Source of the DNA: Pusillibacter faecalis
GTDB lineage: Bacteria > Bacillota > Clostridia > Oscillospirales > Oscillospiraceae
Direction: 5' to 3'
Length of the DNA: 64,000 nt
Assembly: GCF_018408705.1 (NCBI RefSeq)
Contig: NZ_AP023420.1
Location: 1,860,001-1,924,000, forward strand
Shown: positions 50,440-58,354 of the stretch, piece after piece
Position numbering within the stretch: the stretch's first letter is position 1
How the letters are laid out: each line of letters opens with the position of its first letter
The notes under the pieces: generated by a model
Databases searched by the model: none
What the model was told of the DNA's origin: nothing
The model's input: the letters and a program-made list of their open reading frames with translations, nothing else
Position numbers and translations under genes: made by a program

Positions 50440-51579
50440 ATGAAAAAAGCAAAGAAGTTGTTATGCGCCCTGTTAGCCATGCTGTTTGTGCTGTCCGGCT
50501 GCGGCCTCTCGGCCAACACCAATGTGCCGTCGAATGACGATGCCGACGGGGACACCTCCGGTGAAGTGGTGGAAGCCCCGGGAGAAAATGCGACGGATGA
50601 GGAGATCAACGCCTTCATCACAGCAGCCTCCAGCAACCCGGATAAGATGGTCATCAAGTACGCCTCCACCAGCGCGGATCTGAATGGTCAGGCCTACCTG
50701 CGGGCGGCCCGGAAGTTCCTGCAGACCTTGAAGGAGGAGCTGGGCGACAAAATTGAGATTCAATATTACATGAATTCCACCTTCGGCGGCACGGCCGACG
50801 CGGTTTTGGGCGGCCTGCAGAACAACACCTTCGAGCTCACTGACTGGCCTCTGGGCAGCTTTGCGGAGTTCACGAACGCATTTCAGCCCCTGGATGTCCC
50901 CTATCTCGTGACCAGCAATGACGAGTCTTATGAGCTGCTGACTGGGCCGGCAGGCGATCTGATGACGGAAAAGTGTATTGCCGAAACCGGGCTGAAACCG
51001 CTTTACTATGGCATCATCGGCATGCGTCAGTTTACCAACAGCAAGCATGAGATTGTAACCCCGGACGATCTGAAGGGTCTCAAAATCCGGGCGCAGAATA
51101 ACTCTGTGCAGGTCAAGGGCCTCTCTGCCTTTGGCTGCAGCATCAGCACCATGTCTTTCTCTGAGGTGTTTACCTCTCTGCAGCAAGGGACCATTGACGG
51201 GCAGGAGAATCCCATCGAGACGCTGTATAACTTCCAGTACTACGATGTACAGGACTATGTGACCATCAGCAATCACCTCTGCACAGCGGGTGCTGTGGTT
51301 TGCAACAATGCGTGGTATGAAGGTTTGTCTGACGAGTTTAAGGCCGCGGTTGATAAGGCCGCTCAGGTGGCTGAGGCCTACAGCATTGAGGAGCTGAACA
51401 GCTCTGAGAGCGAAGTGCTGAGCCTGCTGGCGGAGAAGATGCAGGTAACAGAACTGACGGAGGAGCAGCTGGCCGCCTTCCAGGATGTTGCAAAGACCGC
51501 ATGGCCTGAACTGGTTGACGAGATCGGCAGCGATTATATGAACGAATTTTTGACTGCCGCTGGGATCTCCATGAACTGA
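50440..51579 (+). CDS. TRAP transporter substrate-binding protein (DctP family), system 2
   Basis: Lipoprotein receptor of 379 residues, start ATG 50440 after AAAAGGAG. The lipobox is VLSGC with the cysteine at about residue 20, followed by an Asn/Asp-rich linker (NVPSNDDADGDTSG). The binding core is TPDDLKGLKIRAQNNSVQVK and FSEVFTSLQQGTIDGQENP. It differs clearly from the receptor of system 1, so the two import different acids. A stem-loop follows before the small permease. Confidence 0.92.
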   Translation: MKKAKKLLCALLAMLFVLSGCGLSANTNVPSNDDADGDTSGEVVEAPGENATDEEINAFITAASSNPDKMVIKYASTSADLNGQAYLRAARKFLQTLKEELGDKIEIQYYMNSTFGGTADAVLGGLQNNTFELTDWPLGSFAEFTNAFQPLDVPYLVTSNDESYELLTGPAGDLMTEKCIAETGLKPLYYGIIGMRQFTNSKHEIVTPDDLKGLKIRAQNNSVQVKGLSAFGCSISTMSFSEVFTSLQQGTIDGQENPIETLYNFQYYDVQDYVTISNHLCTAGAVVCNNAWYEGLSDEFKAAVDKAAQVAEAYSIEELNSSESEVLSLLAEKMQVTELTEEQLAAFQDVAKTAWPELVDEIGSDYMNEFLTAAGISMN

Positions 51580-51610
51580 TACCATCAGCAGAAAACAGGA
51601 TGCTTTGCGT

Positions 51611-51636
51611 GTGGTGGCAGGGGCTCCTGCCACCAC
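51611..51636 (+). promoter_or_regulatory. Stem-loop between dctP and dctQ (system 2)
   Basis: GTGGTGGCAGG (51611-51621) and CCTGCCACCAC (51626-51636) form a perfect 11-bp stem with loop GGCT. It is followed by only three T, so read-through and mRNA protection are likelier than full termination. Confidence 0.8.
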
Positions 51637-51696
51637 ATTTCCGAAAACTAGGACTCATGAGACTGGCGGGGCGCCGCCTCAATAGGAGAGAGACTT

Positions 51697-52212
51697 GTGA
51701 AAAAGAAACTTTTTTGGCTGTTTGACAATCTGGAGTATCTGCTCTCTATGTTCTGCATGGGACTGATGATGTGCCTGCTGTTCATTCAGGTCATTTCCAG
51801 ATACGTGTTTGGCTACTCTCTTGCGTTCACGGAAGAGATCAGCGTGATTTTGTTTATTCTGTCCGTCTATATCGGCGCGATCGGTGGAACCAGGCGTGGA
51901 CAGCACTTAAAGATTGAAATTTTGACGACCTTTTTAAACAAAAAGGGGCAAACTGTCTGTCAGATTCTTTCAGATTTGGTGTTCATCGTGGTGAACTGCT
52001 TCCTGAGCTATGGAAGCTTCCAGGTGGTGACAAACCTGCTGCACTACGGGATGCAGACACCCATCACGAAACTCCCCAAGTGGATTCCCTATGCGGTCAT
52101 TCCCCTTGCGCTGGTTTTGATTTCCATCCGCTTGATTCAGGATATCGTGATTCAGATCAAAAAACTGAAAAGCGGAGAGTTGGAGTCTGAAACGCACGAA
52201 GAGGAGGCGTGA
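51697..52212 (+). CDS. TRAP transporter small permease (DctQ), system 2
   Basis: 171 residues from GTG 51697, with AGGAGAG upstream. Four transmembrane helices; the signature region is RYVFGYSLAFTEEISVILFI. The C-terminal tail is charged (IKKLKSGELESETHEEEA). The large subunit begins 3 bp after its stop, so the pair is tightly coupled. Confidence 0.92.
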   Translation: MKKKLFWLFDNLEYLLSMFCMGLMMCLLFIQVISRYVFGYSLAFTEEISVILFILSVYIGAIGGTRRGQHLKIEILTTFLNKKGQTVCQILSDLVFIVVNCFLSYGSFQVVTNLLHYGMQTPITKLPKWIPYAVIPLALVLISIRLIQDIVIQIKKLKSGELESETHEEEA

Positions 52213-52215
52213 CAT

Positions 52216-53496
52216 ATGGAACTGTTGATATTGGCTATCGTAACCATCGTGATGATGGCGATCGGTGTACCGATTGGTATTTCGATTGCAGCGGGTCTGA
52301 TCTCTACGGCCCTGCTGTTTGATACAACAACGCTGACCTTTATTGCCCAGCAGCTTTACACAGGTCTTGATTCTTTCGCTCTGCTGGCGGTTCCCGGCTT
52401 CATGCTGGCGGGGTCCTTTATGGAAAAGGGCGGTTTGTCCAAGAGGCTGGTCAATGTGGCGGAAAAGTTCGTGGGACACCAGACGGGCGGCTTTTGCGCT
52501 GTCACCGTGGTGGCGTGCCTGTTTTTCGGCGCGATCTCCGGTTCTTCCCCCGCAACCGTGGCGGCCATCGGCGGTATCATGATCCCTTATATGGTGCGTG
52601 AGGGATATTCCAAGGAATTTGCAACCGGCCTCTCTGCGGTTTCCGGCAGCCTTGGCATCATCATTCCTCCCAGTATTCCGTTTGTGATCTATGGCATTGC
52701 AACAAACAGCAATATCGGCACCCTGTTCATCGCGGGCTTTGGCCCTGGCATCATGATTGGCATTGCCCTGATTGTAGTTTCCCGCTTTATCTGCAAAAAA
52801 CGCGGTTATCTTGGCACAGAGCGCAAGTCTACGGGGAAAGAGAAGCTTCAGGCTATCAACGAGGCAAAATGGGCTCTGATCATGCCTCTGATTATCTTGG
52901 GCGGGATTTATGGCGGTATTTTCACGCCGACAGAGGCCGCGGCAGTAGCCATTTTCTACAGCCTGTTTGTAGGCTTCTTCGTATACAAAGAGCTCAAATG
53001 GAAGGATGTGTTTTCCATTTTGGACACCACGGCCTCCTTTGTGGGGGCGGTGATGTTGGCCTTTGCTCCCGCTGCGGCCCTGGGCGCCGTCTTGAGCATG
53101 CTGGGAGTTCCCGGCATGGTCAGCGACCTGCTGCTCTCCATTTCCAGTAACATCTATGTGATCATGTTTATCGTGATGCTGGTGCTGATTGTGGCAGGCA
53201 TGATTTTGGACACAATCTCGGCTATTGTGCTGCTGGCACCTATTTTGAGCGGCGCACTGATTCCCATGGGGATTGACCCCATTCATCTTGGCACGGTGAT
53301 GATTGTGGCTCTGGCGATTGGTTTTGTGACGCCTCCGGTGGCTCAGAACCTGTTCGTGGCCTCCGGTATGACGGGACTGCCCATGCACAAAATTGTAAAA
53401 GAGGCGTTTCCATTTATTGTGACCATGCTGGTCTGCCTGGTGCTGATCACCTTTTTCCCGGAGATTTCTCTGGCACTTCCAACACTGTTGTCTTAA
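52216..53496 (+). CDS. TRAP transporter large permease (DctM), system 2
   Basis: 426 residues, start ATG 52216 behind GAGGAGG. About 12 helices with family motifs VPGFMLAGSFMEKGGLSKRL, SGSSPATVAAIGGIMIPYM, IIPPSIPFVIYG and GIFTPTEAAAVAIFYS. It is the solute channel of system 2. The FMN-reductase gene starts 38 bp downstream. Confidence 0.95.
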   Translation: MELLILAIVTIVMMAIGVPIGISIAAGLISTALLFDTTTLTFIAQQLYTGLDSFALLAVPGFMLAGSFMEKGGLSKRLVNVAEKFVGHQTGGFCAVTVVACLFFGAISGSSPATVAAIGGIMIPYMVREGYSKEFATGLSAVSGSLGIIIPPSIPFVIYGIATNSNIGTLFIAGFGPGIMIGIALIVVSRFICKKRGYLGTERKSTGKEKLQAINEAKWALIMPLIILGGIYGGIFTPTEAAAVAIFYSLFVGFFVYKELKWKDVFSILDTTASFVGAVMLAFAPAAALGAVLSMLGVPGMVSDLLLSISSNIYVIMFIVMLVLIVAGMILDTISAIVLLAPILSGALIPMGIDPIHLGTVMIVALAIGFVTPPVAQNLFVASGMTGLPMHKIVKEAFPFIVTMLVCLVLITFFPEISLALPTLLS

Positions 53497-53534
53497 AATG
53501 GAAATCAACTTGCTATTTCGATAAAGAGGGGATT

Positions 53535-54206
53535 ATGATGATGAAAGAGAGACTGATTTTAGGCATCTCTGGCAGCCCGCGCAAAGGGGCCAACACGGAT
53601 CTGATGCTGATGGAAGCGATGAAGGCCGCCGAGACAGTGGAGGGAATCCGCACGGAGATCATTTATTTGAGGGACTATGAGATTCATAACTGTAAGGGGT
53701 GCTTTGCATGCTGCCGGGAGCCGGGAAAGAAGGACGGCGGCGCCCATGCCTGCGCCATGTTCCGGGATGGGATGGATGAGATCTATCCCAAGCTGAAAGC
53801 CTGTGATGGCCTGATTATTGCATCCCCGGTGTACTTCCAGTCCGTGTCCGCGCAGGTCAAGCAGTTCATGGACCGCACGGAGGGATTGCTGCGCTATGGG
53901 ACCAGCCAGTATCAGTATGGCCTGCAGAATAAGGTCGGCGGAGGACTGGTGGTGGGCGGAAACCGGAATGCCGGCGAGGAGCTGACCATGCTGGAGTTAC
54001 AGGCATTTTTCCAGGTCCATGATATGATCGTTGTGGGCTCCGGCGGCGAGCCGACGCCCGGCTGCTATAATGGCGGAGCCTGCACCACCTATCCGCAAAA
54101 GGGAGACGTGCGCGATGCGGTTCTTGCAGATGAGCTGGGAATGAAGAGCTGCAGAAATCTTGGCATTCGTGTTGCAAAGACCGTGATGATGCTCAACCGC
54201 GCGTAA
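53535..54206 (+). CDS. NAD(P)H-dependent FMN reductase / flavodoxin-fold oxidoreductase
   Basis: 223 residues. The start may be any of three successive ATGs (53535, 53538, 53541) after AGAGGGG. The FMN phosphate loop is GISGSPRKGANTDLM (about 10-24). It has the CKGCFACC cysteine group followed by a further cysteine about 17 residues later, as in iron-sulfur flavoproteins and related reductases; whether a cluster binds here is unsure. SPVYFQSVSAQVKQFMDR is the conserved flavin/dimer segment. Placed between the transporter and the peptidase, it could reduce or activate the imported compound. Confidence 0.85.
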   Translation: MMMKERLILGISGSPRKGANTDLMLMEAMKAAETVEGIRTEIIYLRDYEIHNCKGCFACCREPGKKDGGAHACAMFRDGMDEIYPKLKACDGLIIASPVYFQSVSAQVKQFMDRTEGLLRYGTSQYQYGLQNKVGGGLVVGGNRNAGEELTMLELQAFFQVHDMIVVGSGGEPTPGCYNGGACTTYPQKGDVRDAVLADELGMKSCRNLGIRVAKTVMMLNRA

Positions 54207-54238
54207 GCGGTCAGGCAGCAAAGCTTTGGAGGCAGAGA

Positions 54239-55390
54239 ATGGGCAACAGCAAAATGATTGAAGCATTCGTCGCAGACCACCGGGAGGAATTTCTCTCCAT
54301 TTTGGAACATGTGGTGAACCTGGAATCCCATACATATGGAGCCCGGGAGACGAAAAACCGATGCGGACTCTATTTGAAAGAACTCTTTGAGGGGCTTGGG
54401 TTCACGGTTGGTACCATGGACGTGGGGGATGTGGGAATCCATGTCACCGGAACCTATGGCAGCGGCACACACAAGGTCCTCCTGGTGGGCCATTATGACA
54501 CTGTTTTCCCAACGGGCACAACGCGGGAGCGCCCCTTCACCGTGCGGGATGGCAAGGCTTTTGGCCCTGGTATCTATGATATGAAGGGCGGCCTGATCAG
54601 CTTTTACATGGCGATGAAGGCGCTGCGGGAATTGCATATGATGCCGGAGGATAAAGAGGTCACTTTTTTCTTCAACTGTGACGAAGAGGCTGGCAGCGGA
54701 ACTTCCAAGGACGCGATCATGGCGCTGGCGTCCCAATCTGATGCCTGTCTGGTAGCCGAGCCCGGGCACAATGCCCCCGGCTATGTGACAGCGGAGCGTT
54801 TTGGCCGCTCGGTGGTGGAGATTACTGCCAGGGGAGAGGCCAGCCATGCTGGAAACCGGCCGGATTACGCGGCGAATCCCCTGCTGGAACTGTCCTATCT
54901 GATCATTGAGCTGGAATCCCTCTGTGATAAAAAACGGGGCGTTTGGTATTCCCCGGTGAGCCTGCATGGCGGCGATGTGGGAGCCACGGCCATGACCCCG
55001 GCAGATGCCTCTGTCATCTATGATATCCGATACCTAAACGAGGACTTGGGCCGTGAGGTGGAGGAGGTGCTCCACACACTGCGTCCCAAGCTGAAGAATG
55101 TACATCTGGAGATCAGCGGCGGACGGGAAAAGCCGCCCTTCGCCCAATCCGAAATCCATGCGAAGGTCTATAACCGGGCAAAAGAGATTGTTGAAGAATT
55201 GGGATATCCATATCAGCCCGCCCGGCTGGGCGGCGGCAGCGATTGTAACTTTACCGCCTCTGTGGGATGTCCCTCCCTGTGCGGACTAGGACTGAACGGG
55301 GATTTCCTCCACAATCCGAAGGAGTACGTGCAGATCGACACGATTCCCACCCGGGTTGCGTTGGTTGCGGAGCTGATCCGAACCCTCTAA
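54239..55390 (+). CDS. M20-family metallopeptidase (glutamate carboxypeptidase/ArgE-like)
   Basis: Di-zinc amidase of 383 residues, start ATG 54239 after GGAGGCAG. Zinc ligands are visible: HYDTVFPTG, PGIYDMKGG, catalytic pair CDEEAGSG, and the C-terminal histidine in NGDFLHNPKE. A dimerisation domain lies about 185-290. The layout is closest to CPG2-type carboxypeptidases, which release a C-terminal glutamate or an N-acyl group. It closes the TRAP2 operon and suggests that the imported solute, perhaps after ring opening by the NodB-fold enzyme, carries an amide bond to an amino acid. The substrate is inferred only from context. Confidence 0.92.
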   Translation: MGNSKMIEAFVADHREEFLSILEHVVNLESHTYGARETKNRCGLYLKELFEGLGFTVGTMDVGDVGIHVTGTYGSGTHKVLLVGHYDTVFPTGTTRERPFTVRDGKAFGPGIYDMKGGLISFYMAMKALRELHMMPEDKEVTFFFNCDEEAGSGTSKDAIMALASQSDACLVAEPGHNAPGYVTAERFGRSVVEITARGEASHAGNRPDYAANPLLELSYLIIELESLCDKKRGVWYSPVSLHGGDVGATAMTPADASVIYDIRYLNEDLGREVEEVLHTLRPKLKNVHLEISGGREKPPFAQSEIHAKVYNRAKEIVEELGYPYQPARLGGGSDCNFTASVGCPSLCGLGLNGDFLHNPKEYVQIDTIPTRVALVAELIRTL

Positions 55391-55691
55391 AAACCTTTAA
55401 AACTGCGATTGGCCCATCTCCCTCGGCTAACCGCCTCGGAGAGAGGGCCATGTGAAAAAGTGCCGGCCGCCGCGAAAAATACAGTTGTTCCACCACCGGA
55501 AAGAAACAGTCAAAATGGCTTTTTCCAACAAAGCAGGTCCTTTTGGACCTGCTTTTGGTTATATGGTGGCAAGAAGGTTCTTTGGATTAAGAACGGAAGC
55601 AGAAAACTGTGGGCAAGGGGCGGGGGTGTCCTTGACCGGTTGAAAAAAACTGGGAAAATTTTAGAAATTTTCAGCAAGTGTTGCATTAGCA
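55391..55691. other. Non-coding gap with terminator
   Basis: No supported gene. It holds the stem-loop at 55530-55556. The 139 bp between the peptidase stop and that terminator has no ribosome site or conserved frame that I recognise. Confidence 0.6.
55530..55556 (+). terminator. Intrinsic terminator downstream of the TRAP2 operon
   Basis: AAAGCAGGTCC and GGACCTGCTTT pair perfectly around loop TTTT (55530-55555), followed by TGG. Confidence 0.75.
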
Positions 55692-55693
55692 AC

Positions 55694-55721
55694 TTGCAAT
55701 ATGCAAATATCCTGATATACT
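55694..55721 (+). promoter_or_regulatory. Promoter of reverse rubrerythrin with overlapping palindrome
   Basis: TTGCAA (55694-55699), 16 bp, TATACT (55716-55721). The palindrome TTGCA-ATA-TGCAA (55694-55706) covers the -35, and TTGCAT occurs 13 bp upstream, so a repressor site is plausible. Confidence 0.65.
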
Positions 55722-55791
55722 CAACATATCCAAAGGGGAAACAAAAAGCTTACATACAACAAGAAACGGCTTATTAAGGAGGATATGTGTT

Positions 55792-56379
55792 ATGAAAAAA
55801 TGGGTTTGCACAGTTTGTGGTTATGTTGCCGAGGGTACCACCCCTCCCGAGAAGTGCCCTGTCTGCGGTGTTCCCGCTTCCAAGTTCAAAGAGATGACCG
55901 AGGGAGCAAAGCTGGCTGCCGAGCATGAGTACGGCATTTATGCTAAAACCGTGAAGAACAACGCTGACATCAGCGAAGAGGATAAGAAGTACATTTTTGA
56001 GCAGTTGATGGCGAATTTCCAGGGCGAGTGCTCTGAGGTGGGCATGTACCTTTGTATGGCACGCATTGCCCATCGCGAGGGCTATCCCGAAATCGGCCTG
56101 TACTGGGAGAAGGCTGCCTTTGAAGAGGCTGAGCACGCCTCCAAGTTTGCCGAGCTTCTGGGTGAGGACCTGGAGCCCAATATGAAGGCCTCCACCAAGG
56201 CGAATCTGGCTTGGCGTGTAGACTGTGAGTACGGCGCCACCCAGGGCAAGTTCGATCTGGCCGCCTGCGCCAAGAAGAACGGCTTGGACGCCATCCACGA
56301 CACCGTGCATGAGATGGCCCGCGACGAGGCCCGTCACGGCAAGGCTCTGGAGGGCCTGCTGAAGCGGTACTTCGGCTGA
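55792..56379 (+). CDS. Reverse rubrerythrin
   Basis: Oxygen/peroxide-reducing protein of 195 residues with domains in the order opposite to classic rubrerythrin. The N-terminal rubredoxin knuckle is [10 protein letters not shown]...CPVCGVP (about 6-26). The ferritin-like di-iron helices follow, with ExxH ligands in EEAEHASKF and DEARHGKAL. The start at ATG 55792 follows AAGGAGGA. In clostridia such proteins are strongly induced by air under PerR control. Here a palindrome overlaps the -35 box, and a rubredoxin gene follows after 16 bp, likely its electron donor. Confidence 0.95.
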   Translation: MKKWVCTVCGYVAEGTTPPEKCPVCGVPASKFKEMTEGAKLAAEHEYGIYAKTVKNNADISEEDKKYIFEQLMANFQGECSEVGMYLCMARIAHREGYPEIGLYWEKAAFEEAEHASKFAELLGEDLEPNMKASTKANLAWRVDCEYGATQGKFDLAACAKKNGLDAIHDTVHEMARDEARHGKALEGLLKRYFG

Positions 56380-56395
56380 TAATAAGGAGATTATG

Positions 56396-56554
56396 ATGCA
56401 GAAATATGTTTGCCCATGCGGCTATGTCTATGATCCCGCGGTAGGCGATCCAGATAACGGAATCGCCCCCGGTACCCCCTGGGAGCAGGTTCCTGAGGAC
56501 TGGGTTTGTCCCACCTGCGGACTGGGCAAGGACGTGTTTGAAAAGGAAGCATAA
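56396..56554 (+). CDS. Rubredoxin with shortened first metal motif
   Basis: 52-residue iron-sulfur electron carrier. The start is ATG 56396 (AAGGAGA 5 bp upstream; an adjacent ATG at 56393 is too close). After the start comes [20 protein letters not shown], then [18 protein letters not shown]. The second knuckle is the normal CPTCG, but the first reads C-P-C-G rather than C-x-x-C-G: one residue is missing in frame. All four cysteines remain. It probably passes electrons to the rubrerythrin encoded just upstream. It is followed at once by a strong terminator. Confidence 0.93.
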   Translation: MQKYVCPCGYVYDPAVGDPDNGIAPGTPWEQVPEDWVCPTCGLGKDVFEKEA

Positions 56555-56559
56555 GACAA

Positions 56560-56589
56560 GGCGGGACCACAGGTCCCGCCTCTCTTTTT
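56560..56589 (+). terminator. Intrinsic terminator of the rubrerythrin-rubredoxin operon
   Basis: GGCGGGACC (56560-56568) and GGTCCCGCC (56572-56580) with a 3-base loop, followed by TCTCTTTTT. Confidence 0.9.
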
Positions 56590-56591
56590 AT

Positions 56592-58064
56592 CTACAGAAG
56601 TTCGATCTGCCGGGTGGCTACCGTTTGCCGGAATGTTTCGTCATGCTCTACAAAGAGCAGGGTTGGCTGAAATGCTAGCAGGAGCTGCTCAATCTGCATG
56701 CGGGACCATACGTCCAGATAATTCAGCGGTTCATCCCAAAGGTACAGGTGGGCACTTTCGCAGAGGCTGCAGGCGATCAAAGCCTTTTTCTTCTGCCCTG
56801 CGGACCAGTTCGCCATATCCTTTTCAAATTGTACCCGGGGAAAGTCCAACTTGCGCAAAATGGCCAGCAGCAGCGTTTCGTCGGCGTTCCGCTCCCGGAC
56901 AAAGTCATGCAGGCTTCCTCGGAGGTTACTGGTGTCTTGGGGAACATAGGAGATGGAGAGACCCGGGAGATGCGTGAACGTGCCGTCCCAGGAAATCTCC
57001 TGGCCCATCAACAGCTTCAGCAGAGTGCTCTTTCCGCAACCGTTGCCGCCGGTCAGGGCCACACGGTCTCCCGGCTCCAGAGCAAAGGTCAGGGGGCAGC
57101 ACACTGGCCGTCCGCCATAGTGGGGAACGACCTCCCGCAGGTCCAACAGTCGGCCTCTGGCGGTCAAGGGCCGCAGCTTGAGAGAATCGGCCCGCTCCAA
57201 ATCCCACAGCAGGCCGGAGGCCTCCTCCAGCGCTTTTTGACGCCGGGTGTCGATGGACTTGGCACGCTGCATCATTTTGGCAGACCTGTGACCAATATAG
57301 CCCCGATCAGGCCGCAGACCGGAATTCCGAGAGCCAGTTTTGGTGGCTTCCACCCGGTCGGACCAAGTGCTGGTCCGCTTCGCCGCCTGGGCGAGCCGCT
57401 TCATTTCTCCTTTGAGTTTGTCATTTTGTGCCTGCTCGTAGGCATCCTGCCGGGATTTATTTTCCCACCAAGTGGAAAAGGTACCGCTTTGGACTGAGAC
57501 ACCCGTCTTATTGAGCGCTAGGATATGGTCCACACAGCCGTCCAAAAATGCCCGGTCGTGGGACACCAGCAAAAATCCCTGCTTTTTGCGAAGATACTCT
57601 GCAACAGTCTGGCGGCCAGCGGCGTCCAAGTGATTGGTGGGCTCATCAATCAGCAAATACCGGGATTCCCCGCAAAAGAGGGCTGCCAGAAGGCACTTGG
57701 TCTGCTCGCCGTTGGAGAGAGTTTCAAAAGGGCGGTAGAGTGCTTCGGACTCCACGCCCAGAAGTCCGCTTTCCCGCAGTAGCTCCCACTCCTCAGCCGT
57801 GGGACAGACGGCGGAGAGTACCTCCAGCGCCAGTTGCCTGGGGTTAGAGACTGGGTGGGGAAAATAGGTACAGGGCGGCACGCCTGAAATGCTGCCGCCA
57901 TATTCATATTGGCCCATCAGCAGGCGCAGGAGCGTGGTTTTTCCCCGCCCATTTCGGCCCAGAAAGCCCAGACGCCACTGGGTGTCAAACTGGAAACTGA
58001 CGCCGTCAAACACCGCGTCATAGCTGCCGGGGTAGGAGAAGGTCAGATTTGTAACCTGAATCAT
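56592..58064 (-). CDS. ABC-F ribosome-protection ATPase, Lsa type
   Basis: Cytoplasmic twin-ATPase protein of 490 residues without membrane segments. The start is ATG 58064: GGAGGG sits 7 bp upstream but touches the ATG at 58070. First ATPase: LGFLGRNGRGKTTLL, signature TLSNGEQTK, Walker B LLIDEPTNHLD. A charged inter-domain linker follows (about 210-280). Second ATPase: LTGGNGCGKSTLL, SAGQKKK, LYLWDEPLNYLD. The MIQVTNLTFSYPGSYD opening and these signatures match Lsa/CplR-type proteins, which displace lincosamides, streptogramin A and pleuromutilins from the ribosome. The leader carries two small ORFs and a terminator, implying drug-induced attenuation. Confidence 0.9.
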   Translation of the reverse strand: MIQVTNLTFSYPGSYDAVFDGVSFQFDTQWRLGFLGRNGRGKTTLLRLLMGQYEYGGSISGVPPCTYFPHPVSNPRQLALEVLSAVCPTAEEWELLRESGLLGVESEALYRPFETLSNGEQTKCLLAALFCGESRYLLIDEPTNHLDAAGRQTVAEYLRKKQGFLLVSHDRAFLDGCVDHILALNKTGVSVQSGTFSTWWENKSRQDAYEQAQNDKLKGEMKRLAQAAKRTSTWSDRVEATKTGSRNSGLRPDRGYIGHRSAKMMQRAKSIDTRRQKALEEASGLLWDLERADSLKLRPLTARGRLLDLREVVPHYGGRPVCCPLTFALEPGDRVALTGGNGCGKSTLLKLLMGQEISWDGTFTHLPGLSISYVPQDTSNLRGSLHDFVRERNADETLLLAILRKLDFPRVQFEKDMANWSAGQKKKALIACSLCESAHLYLWDEPLNYLDVWSRMQIEQLLLAFQPTLLFVEHDETFRQTVATRQIELL

Positions 58065-58083
58065 GGACATCCCTCCAAATGAG

Positions 58084-58118
58084 AAAAATGGGCCGCAGGA
58101 AAGAACTTCCTGCGGCCC
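58084..58118 (-). terminator. Attenuator terminator in the ABC-F leader
   Basis: On the minus strand GGGCCGCAGGAA (58118-58107), loop, TTCCTGCGGCCC (58101-58090), then ATTTTT (58089-58084). This perfect 12-bp stem with a T-tract ends 20 bp before the ABC-F start codon, so it must be bypassed for expression. Confidence 0.9.
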
Positions 58119-58161
58119 AGCCATGCCTGTGTCAGCCTCCTTTTACGGGAGGCGCATGGAT

Positions 58162-58248
58162 CTATAGGGTCAAAGAATGCTTGGCTCTTTCCTGCTCGCG
58201 GCGCAGCGGCACACCCTCTGCCGGGGCGGCGTTAGCGCCAGATTTCAT
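58162..58248 (-). CDS. Leader ORF 2 of the ABC-F gene
   Basis: 28-codon frame (MKSGANAAPAEGVPLRREQE...) whose ATG immediately follows the stop of leader ORF 1, so it could be translated by re-initiation. Its coding region contains AGCAGGAAA (58196-58188), which can pair with ORF 1 or with the terminator. It may have no peptide function. Confidence 0.45.
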   Translation of the reverse strand: MKSGANAAPAEGVPLRREQERAKHSLTL

Positions 58249-58269
58249 TCAGCAGGAAACAGAAAACAT
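58249..58269 (-). CDS. Leader peptide 1 of the ABC-F gene (MFSVSC)
   Basis: Six codons, ATG TTT TCT GTT TCC TGC, then TGA, behind AAAAGGAGTGAAAGG, an excellent ribosome site. It begins about 25 nt after the predicted transcription start. Codons 4-6 plus the stop overlap TTTCCTGCT (58259-58251), the first of four complementary segments in the leader. A drug-stalled ribosome here would mask that segment. The sensor role is inferred. Confidence 0.65.
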   Translation of the reverse strand: MFSVSC

Positions 58270-58300
58270 CCTTTCACTCCTTTTCATCAATTTCAAGCCT

Positions 58301-58329
58301 ATCATATCGGATCAGATACCGCTTGTCAA
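58301..58329 (-). promoter_or_regulatory. Sigma-A promoter of the ABC-F gene
   Basis: On the minus strand: TTGACA (58329-58324), 17 bp, TATGAT (58306-58301). Transcription would start near 58294, giving a leader of about 230 nt. Confidence 0.85.
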
Positions 58330-58354
58330 CCCTGCGGCCGCGAAAGCCCGAAAA

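Noticed and set aside
51970..53508. 512-codon minus-strand frame over the TRAP2 permease genes
   Set aside because: Antisense to DctQ/DctM; His/Gln/Asn-rich low-complexity translation, no ribosome site, no family.
58064..58130. Extended ABC-F start upstream of the attenuator (MAGPQEVL...)
   Set aside because: It would translate through the terminator hairpin, and the family begins at M-x-x-V-x-NLTFSY. The GGAGGG near 58072-58077 supports ATG 58064.
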